Positions 59,508 to 64,000 of a stretch of 64,000 bases of DNA are shown piece by piece. Numbering within the stretch: position 1 is the stretch's first letter; every line of letters begins with the position of its first letter. Location: the NCBI RefSeq assembly GCF_003364265.1, contig NZ_NXLW01000009.1, forward strand, positions 1 to 64,000, given 5' to 3'. Source of the stretch: Helicobacter aurati (GTDB lineage: Bacteria > Campylobacterota > Campylobacteria > Campylobacterales > Helicobacteraceae). Position numbers and translations under genes: made by a program. The notes under the pieces are model-generated. The model made no database searches. It was not told the origin of the DNA and saw nothing but the letters and a program-made list of their open reading frames with translations.

Positions 59508-59576
59508 TTAGTTCACATTTTTTAGAAATAAGTATAGCATTTTACGTGAATTACATAGGAATTATTAGTGAATTGT
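59508..59576. other. DnaA-box cluster upstream of dnaA (oriC1 candidate)
   Basis: Three TTCAC-core boxes lie in the short gap upstream of dnaA: TTAGTTCAC (59508-59516), GTGAATTAC (59546-59554) and GTGAATTGT (59568-59576). The H. pylori origin is bipartite, with one box cluster upstream (oriC1) and one downstream of dnaA, so this arrangement matches. It may also mediate dnaA autoregulation. Confidence 0.6.
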
Positions 59577-59583
59577 CAATGAA

Positions 59584-60219
59584 TTATGATGCGAGACCCA
59601 TGCCTTTTAATCCGGTAATTATCATTTTGAATCCCATTGCGCTGACAAATACAAGTGCTATGCGAGAGAAGATATACAATACGAGTTTCCCTACAATTCG
59701 CTCTATTGTTGCAGCATAATGAAAAAGTACGAAAAGAAAGATAAAGGCAACTATAATTGCGTTGATAGCGAGGAGAGTGTTTTTGTCTTCTGAAATGACA
59801 ACTACCGTAGCAAGTGTGCCAGGTCCTACTAGCATGGGAAATGCCATAGGAATGATACTCTGTTTAAAGAGCTCATTGAAATGCAATGTTTTGTAATGTG
59901 AATAGTCTTGGTGCGCGGATGAGAAGAGAAGATTCTTTAAGCTCATTATCATAAGGATTAGTCCTCCAGATACACGTAATTCATGAGTGCTGACATGAAA
60001 TAAATGATTCATAATGAAAGAGCCAGTAAGCAGAAATACCAAAACAATACACAGAGCAACAAAGACAATATTTCTAAAAAGTTTCTGCCTAATCGGCGTT
60101 TTTACTCCTTCCGTCATAGAAATGAATTGTGGTAGATTCCCAAAAGGATTGAGGACTGCAATGATTGCAATTGCGGTTAAGAAAATGCTATGAAGATTAG
60201 ATTCTATTTCGTTAAACAT
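59584..60219 (-). CDS. MarC/UPF0056 family membrane protein
   Basis: A 211-residue integral inner-membrane protein with about six predicted helices, of the MarC family. The family opening is IFLTAIAIIAVLNPFGNLPQFISMTEG, with the conserved N-P-F-G. A second conserved element is IIPMAFPMLVGPGTLATVVVI (M-x-P-x-L-x-G-P-G). MarC was once linked to multidrug resistance, but the link was not confirmed and the substrate is unknown. The stop is 99 bases upstream of dnaA on the same strand. Confidence 0.9.
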   Translation of the reverse strand: MFNEIESNLHSIFLTAIAIIAVLNPFGNLPQFISMTEGVKTPIRQKLFRNIVFVALCIVLVFLLTGSFIMNHLFHVSTHELRVSGGLILMIMSLKNLLFSSAHQDYSHYKTLHFNELFKQSIIPMAFPMLVGPGTLATVVVISEDKNTLLAINAIIVAFIFLFVLFHYAATIERIVGKLVLYIFSRIALVFVSAMGFKMIITGLKGMGLAS

Positions 60220-60280
60220 GGAAGCCCTTTGTTGTGAGATGATGATAAATTCTACTTAAAACAATGAGAATTTAGCTACC

Positions 60281-60727
60281 TTACTTTAAAGAAAAAGAAG
60301 AAGACTTTTGCTTATCAAAAAGCTTGATGGTTAAAGTGGAAGAATCGGTATTGTTTTTGAGAATAACATTTTTGTTTTGTATCTCTATTAGCGTAAATTC
60401 GTTGTCTTGAAAAAACACCACTTCATTGGGTGCTACCCATTTGTTGTTTAATAAAGCTTTGTTATTGAGAATCGCCGATAGGGTAAGGGATGATATTTTT
60501 GGAGATTCTATGACATCTATTTGTTGTGTAGAGGGTTTTGCAAGTAGTGGTTCTAATATATGTGAAAATTCTTTTGGTGCGATTATTTTATTTTGTTGTA
60601 GAAAATTGATTTCAGATTCTGTATTGGGTATATTTGTTGTATGAGGGGGCATAAGAAATAACGCGATTAATGCAATACCTATAATAATCAGGATAATAAG
60701 CCATAATCGAGATTTTGTATAGGTCAT
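60281..60727 (-). CDS. Membrane-anchored protein resembling GspC/PilP-type periplasmic domains
   Basis: A 148-residue protein with one N-terminal transmembrane helix (LWLIILIIIGIALIALFL), a polar linker, then a small beta domain (SSLTLSAILNNKALLNNKWVAPNE... FTLIEIQNKNVILKNN). The pattern 'AILNNKALLNNKWV...V.L' resembles the small periplasmic domain of type II secretion GspC, MshK or PilP proteins, by eye only. The ATG at 60727 has GAGAG just before it, and its start lies seven bases after the previous gene's stop, so the two are coupled. No other secretion or pilus genes are adjacent. Confidence 0.6.
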   Translation of the reverse strand: MTYTKSRLWLIILIIIGIALIALFLMPPHTTNIPNTESEINFLQQNKIIAPKEFSHILEPLLAKPSTQQIDVIESPKISSLTLSAILNNKALLNNKWVAPNEVVFFQDNEFTLIEIQNKNVILKNNTDSSTLTIKLFDKQKSSSFSLK

Positions 60728-60734
60728 ATTCTCT

Positions 60735-61331
60735 CTATACGGATGGTATTTCAAAGAACAGCAAGATATTTTGTTTCCATTGTAAGGCAGAGGGCTTTTG
60801 TGGTTGTCTGTTATTGTTAGAGTCTAAAGGTGCATATAGAGGCGAAGAGGAATCTTTAGATGTTTCTATCGCTGTGGTTTCTAAGGAATATAGAATCTCC
60901 GTATTAAAAGATTGCACTTTGAGTATAAAGACAGGTGCTATGGTTTCTACCTCTCGTATAAATTCATAACAAGAAAGATTCTGACAAGTAAAATACATTG
61001 CATAGATATTGTGCGATGATTGTGTTTGCATGTTGTCTATATATTGTTGGTTTGTTGTAAAAGAAGGGTTAAGCTCTGTAAGTTGTTGTATTTCTTGCTT
61101 GAGGCAAAATTCCTTTTTGCATTTACTTTGAAGTTCATATTTATGGAAAGACGTAAGAATATCTTTATAGGATTTGACAATGTCGGTGTGGTAGTATTGC
61201 GGGGATTCGTAATCGCTGTACTCAAGCAATGAAACAAGTGTAAAAACACAACCAAAGAAAAGGAATGCTAATAAATATCTTGTGATAGAGTTCTTTTGTA
61301 GAAGAAAAAATCCAAGTTTTTGGATAAACAT
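60735..61331 (-). CDS. Membrane-anchored protein with PilO/GspM-like layout
   Basis: A 198-residue protein with one N-terminal transmembrane helix (about 20-37: YLLAFLFFGCVFTLVSLL) followed by a helical stretch and a domain with several Cys (SKCKKEFCL, MYFTCQNLSCYEF). A single anchor, a coiled segment and then a small alpha-beta domain is the general layout of PilO/GspM proteins, but I see no clear family motif. Its ATG is three bases downstream of the fur stop, so fur and the two membrane genes probably form one transcript. Function unknown. Confidence 0.6.
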   Translation of the reverse strand: MFIQKLGFFLLQKNSITRYLLAFLFFGCVFTLVSLLEYSDYESPQYYHTDIVKSYKDILTSFHKYELQSKCKKEFCLKQEIQQLTELNPSFTTNQQYIDNMQTQSSHNIYAMYFTCQNLSCYEFIREVETIAPVFILKVQSFNTEILYSLETTAIETSKDSSSPLYAPLDSNNNRQPQKPSALQWKQNILLFFEIPSV

Positions 61332-61334
61332 TCT

Positions 61335-61814
61335 TTATTTCTTTGCGGATTCAATTTTATCTCTGCATTTACTGCAAAGCACGAATAATCGCATATCATG
61401 ACTGATAAGCTGTGTATCAAATTTTGCAGCAATGTTGATTTGAAGTTGTTCTATATCAGAATCTACAAACTCAATAATTGCGCCACAATTTAGACAGATG
61501 ATATGATCATGGTGCGCTTTAGCAGCGATTTCATATCTTCTTCCAGTTTTATCTGCTTCAAGCGCCATAATGAATTTCTCTTTTTCTAAAAAGCTAAGGA
61601 TTCTATATACAGATGAGATGCTTGTATTTTTATCCTTCATGCGTAGTTGATTGGCAATTTCTTCGGGACTTAGATGCGTCCCGCTTTTGTAAAGTACACC
61701 GATGATTTCTTCTCTTTGTTTGGAATTTTTGAGTCCATTTTTTTTGATAGAATTTCGCAGCCTTGTAAGGATGGAATCTAATGTTTCTAGTCTTTTTGCG
61801 ATAGTTTTGTCCAT
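61335..61814 (-). CDS. fur: Ferric uptake regulator Fur
   Basis: Iron-responsive repressor. The winged-helix domain (about 20-90) shows NGLKNSKQREEIIGVLYKSGTHLSPEEIANQL and SISSVYRILSFLEKEKFI. The metal-binding part has HHDHIICLNCGAIIEF and later VLCSKC, the two CxxC pairs that bind structural zinc. 159 residues, slightly longer than E. coli Fur. AAGGAC precedes the ATG at 61814. The upstream gap is AT-rich and may include an autoregulatory Fur site. Confidence 0.96.
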   Translation of the reverse strand: MDKTIAKRLETLDSILTRLRNSIKKNGLKNSKQREEIIGVLYKSGTHLSPEEIANQLRMKDKNTSISSVYRILSFLEKEKFIMALEADKTGRRYEIAAKAHHDHIICLNCGAIIEFVDSDIEQLQINIAAKFDTQLISHDMRLFVLCSKCRDKIESAKK

Positions 61815-62055
61815 AATTAGTCCTTAATTAAATAGTAAAGTTAAATATTGTTCTTAATTGAGTTAAGATAATTATAATAGAAAACTTCAAAGAAAATCCT
61901 TAGTTTTCTCAATATATATCGAAAATAGTAATAATAAATATGGCAAAAAGAGTATTGTATTTTTGTAGTACTAGTTAATAAAATCTATTTGTTATGTTAT
62001 TTTACTATGTAATTTATAGTATAATTGGAATATCTTAAAAAGACAAAGGATTATA

Positions 62056-63357
62056 ATGTTTGCTCGAATGAGAAATGTCAAAGAAGAGTTAGCAACGAAA
62101 GAGAATGAGATTGTAAAGCTGAAAGAAGAAATTAATTTTTATAAACAACTCAGTGCTTTTTCCGTGCATGAAATCGTTGTTGCTATCCAGAATCGAGAAG
62201 TTATTTTCGTAAATGATAAAGGAAAAGAAATACGCGGGCTTACTAGTAGTGTTTCTAAGCTTACCCCTGATTCTAAGATTCTTGCTATAGATACTCGTAA
62301 TTTTGCCGTTAAACATAAATTAATAGATTCTGTGGATGTGTATATTCTTGTGGAATCTAATTTACGCGATAACGGTATGGGAGGGTATGATATTACTTCG
62401 ATGCATCATGGTGCTCTTAAAATGGGATTGGGAGCAACACAGGAGGCTTTTGTTGAGATTTTTGAGAAGCTTGCTAAAATTGTAGCTAATTCTAATGAGT
62501 CTTCAGATATTTCTTCAAAGGGGATGGAAGTGAGCGACAAATCACTCAATAGCATTGAGGATCTCTATGATAAGATGCAGCAAGCACAGACTCTTGCACA
62601 ATCTTTAAGCAGTCGAAGCAACGAAATTGTCAGCGTTGTTTCGCTTATTGAGGATATAGCCGAACAAACCAATCTCTTAGCATTGAATGCCGCGATAGAA
62701 GCGGCGCGTGCAGGAGAGCATGGCAGAGGCTTTGCAGTTGTGGCAGATGAGGTCAGGAAGCTTGCCGAAAAAACGCAAAAGGCAACCAAAGATATAGCCA
62801 TAGTAATAAAGGCGATGCAACAAGAGAGCAATGATATTAATGGCAGTGTGGAGGAAACCAACACGCTTACAATAAATATGAGAGAGAATGTCAACGAAAT
62901 GGTAGCCATGATGAAAAGTCTCTCGTTGTGTTCGCATACTTCTAAATATACCCTATATATGGTGAATAACATTGTGTTCTGTTCGCTTGCTAAGCTGGAT
63001 CATGTGATATATAAAAATAATCTTTATTCTTTTATGCTTGGCACTTCAGATGATTTCGGGATTACAGATCATAAAAGCTGTCGGCTTGGTAAATGGTACT
63101 ATGAAGGCGATGGATATAAGAATTTCCGCAATACACAAGGCTATAAGTCTTTGGAAGCCGAACATGCTTCAGTGCATTCGCACGCGAATCTTATTGCCAC
63201 TCCAATACGAGAAAAGCAGCCAATTACAAAGGAATTTATCGATGATCACATTAGAATCTTTGAAGATTCTACAAAAGGTGTGGTACGTGAAATTGATAAT
63301 ATGTTACGTGAAAAAAATGCAGAATTACAGAGTATTTTAGAGAATAAAGCTTCATAA
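62056..63357 (+). CDS. tlpD: Soluble chemoreceptor TlpD
   Basis: Cytoplasmic methyl-accepting chemotaxis protein. There is no transmembrane helix. The N-terminus (about 5-30) is coiled coil, followed by a sensor-like region. The signalling tip shows [42 protein letters not shown]. The C-terminal CZB zinc-binding domain has its ligands in [27 protein letters not shown] and [10 protein letters not shown] (His, Cys and two His). H. pylori TlpD, with the same layout, senses oxidative stress and energy state. 433 residues. The start has AAAGGATTATA before it. Confidence 0.93.
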   Translation: MFARMRNVKEELATKENEIVKLKEEINFYKQLSAFSVHEIVVAIQNREVIFVNDKGKEIRGLTSSVSKLTPDSKILAIDTRNFAVKHKLIDSVDVYILVESNLRDNGMGGYDITSMHHGALKMGLGATQEAFVEIFEKLAKIVANSNESSDISSKGMEVSDKSLNSIEDLYDKMQQAQTLAQSLSSRSNEIVSVVSLIEDIAEQTNLLALNAAIEAARAGEHGRGFAVVADEVRKLAEKTQKATKDIAIVIKAMQQESNDINGSVEETNTLTINMRENVNEMVAMMKSLSLCSHTSKYTLYMVNNIVFCSLAKLDHVIYKNNLYSFMLGTSDDFGITDHKSCRLGKWYYEGDGYKNFRNTQGYKSLEAEHASVHSHANLIATPIREKQPITKEFIDDHIRIFEDSTKGVVREIDNMLREKNAELQSILENKAS

Positions 63358-63373
63358 TTCGGAATAAGTTGTC

Positions 63374-63790
63374 ATGTTAGTAAAGCTTGTTGGACTTGTA
63401 AAAATCGCCAAACAGAAATTGCTTGAACAAGAACGTATGCTTCTGGATAATCAAGCACGTATTATGAAAATGCGCACACAAATCGATGTTGTTAATGCGC
63501 AAATCGCTCAAGTCTCTTTTCCAAGCAAGGGTCATTTTGGTTTATATCAGATTCAAATGGCTGGAGTACAAGCTTATCTCTATGAAATAGAAGAAATTCG
63601 CAAACAAATTGCTTTTTTGTTGAAAGAGCAAGAAGTTATCAAGCAGAATATTCGCATCGCGCATATCAATCATGAAAAGATGGTGTATATTTATAATCAA
63701 GAAAAAAATAAAAGAGACGCTCATATTAAGAATCTTGAAGAGAAACGTCTTGATGAATTAACGACAATCTTGCATGCACGTAACAAATGA
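63374..63790 (+). CDS. FliJ-like coiled-coil protein
   Basis: A 138-residue, all-helical protein. The N-terminal helix is VGLVKIAKQKLLEQERMLLDNQARI and the C-terminal helix (HINHEKMVYIYNQEKNKRDAHIKNLEEKRLDELTTIL) resembles the FliJ C-terminus, which has an E-x-K-x-x-D-E pattern at the end. FliJ is the export-gate and chaperone-recycling factor of the flagellar type III system. It starts 16 bases after tlpD, so it is cotranscribed with a chemotaxis gene. An alternative reading is a general coiled-coil protein. Confidence 0.65.
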   Translation: MLVKLVGLVKIAKQKLLEQERMLLDNQARIMKMRTQIDVVNAQIAQVSFPSKGHFGLYQIQMAGVQAYLYEIEEIRKQIAFLLKEQEVIKQNIRIAHINHEKMVYIYNQEKNKRDAHIKNLEEKRLDELTTILHARNK

Positions 63791-64000
63791 TTCTTTAATA
63801 TTTCGAGTTTGCTCTCAAGAGTTAAGAGATTAGTCAAAATAATTTGTACTAGATTTTCATAGCGACGTTACATTATCAAATCTCATTTCTAGTTTATGCA
63901 ATAGCTTGTTGTTATTTTATATTTGCCATAAATTAATACCAACAAGGTTACGTTAAGCAAGCAAATTCGCGCAAAATACATTGCAGCTGTCGAATCTCTC
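63791..64000. other. Right end of window, no gene seen
   Basis: The last 210 bases are AT-rich with no ORF of coding character that I can support. The next gene must begin outside the window. No tRNA or terminator was recognised. Confidence 0.4.

Overview
The window is bacterial, AT-rich, densely coded and almost certainly from an enterohepatic-type Helicobacter. The evidence is a sigma-54 type FlaB flagellin of exactly H. pylori length (514 aa), the cholesterol glucosyltransferase Cgt beside its hotdog-fold partner (the HP0421/HP0420 pair), the HydABCDE uptake hydrogenase set, the CZB-domain chemoreceptor TlpD, MqnC of the futalosine menaquinone route, and Campylobacterota-style porins. argC and ilvA argue against H. 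pylori itself, which lacks arginine synthesis. I cannot fix the species. No rRNA, tRNA, CRISPR array, prophage or insertion sequence was found.

Layout. 1-14 kb: end of aroE, a lipoprotein, a large porin, heptosyltransferase waaF, an orphan adenine methyltransferase fused to a specificity domain, a phospholipase-D lipoprotein translationally coupled to pepD, ppk1, cgt with its hotdog partner, a YigZ-family protein and an AEC permease. 14.8-16.8 kb: a compact three-gene minus-strand cassette (Sec-exported small peptide with a double-glycine-like leader, a frameshifted outer-membrane barrel, and a Sec-exported C39 peptidase). I think this is the most novel system here. 17-28 kb: mqnC, an OMP, flaB with its sigma-54 promoter, tolB-pal-cpoB-slyD, secA, a small HTH protein and cutA. 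28-41 kb: rpsB-tsf (EF-Ts with an unusual N-terminal extension), carA with a DUF507 protein and a cytochrome c peroxidase, proS, the atoB-scoA-scoB CoA-transferase/thiolase operon divergent from a FadL-type channel, dprA and comEA. 42-49 kb: hydABCDE and ruvC. 49-54 kb: argC, ilvA, then an envelope group (lptE, a Cys-rich small protein, kdsB, an LPP20-like lipoprotein, a pseudopilin-like protein). 54-64 kb: gyrB, dnaN, dnaA with a probable bipartite replication origin around dnaA, marC, two membrane proteins resembling GspC/PilO-type parts, fur, tlpD and a FliJ-like coiled-coil protein.

How the genes work together. Several modules are complete: H2 oxidation (HydA, HydB and HydC with protease HydD and accessory HydE), the envelope-stabilising Tol-Pal tail (TolB, Pal, CpoB), C4 ketone/fatty-acid activation (AtoB, ScoA, ScoB), and replication initiation (DnaA, DnaN, GyrB, oriC). 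The peptide/barrel/C39 cassette has the logic of the Pseudomonas Fap amyloid exporter (FapD peptidase, FapF channel) reduced to three genes, but this rests on motif reading only. A short word, AGATTCT/AGAATCT, is strongly over-represented throughout.
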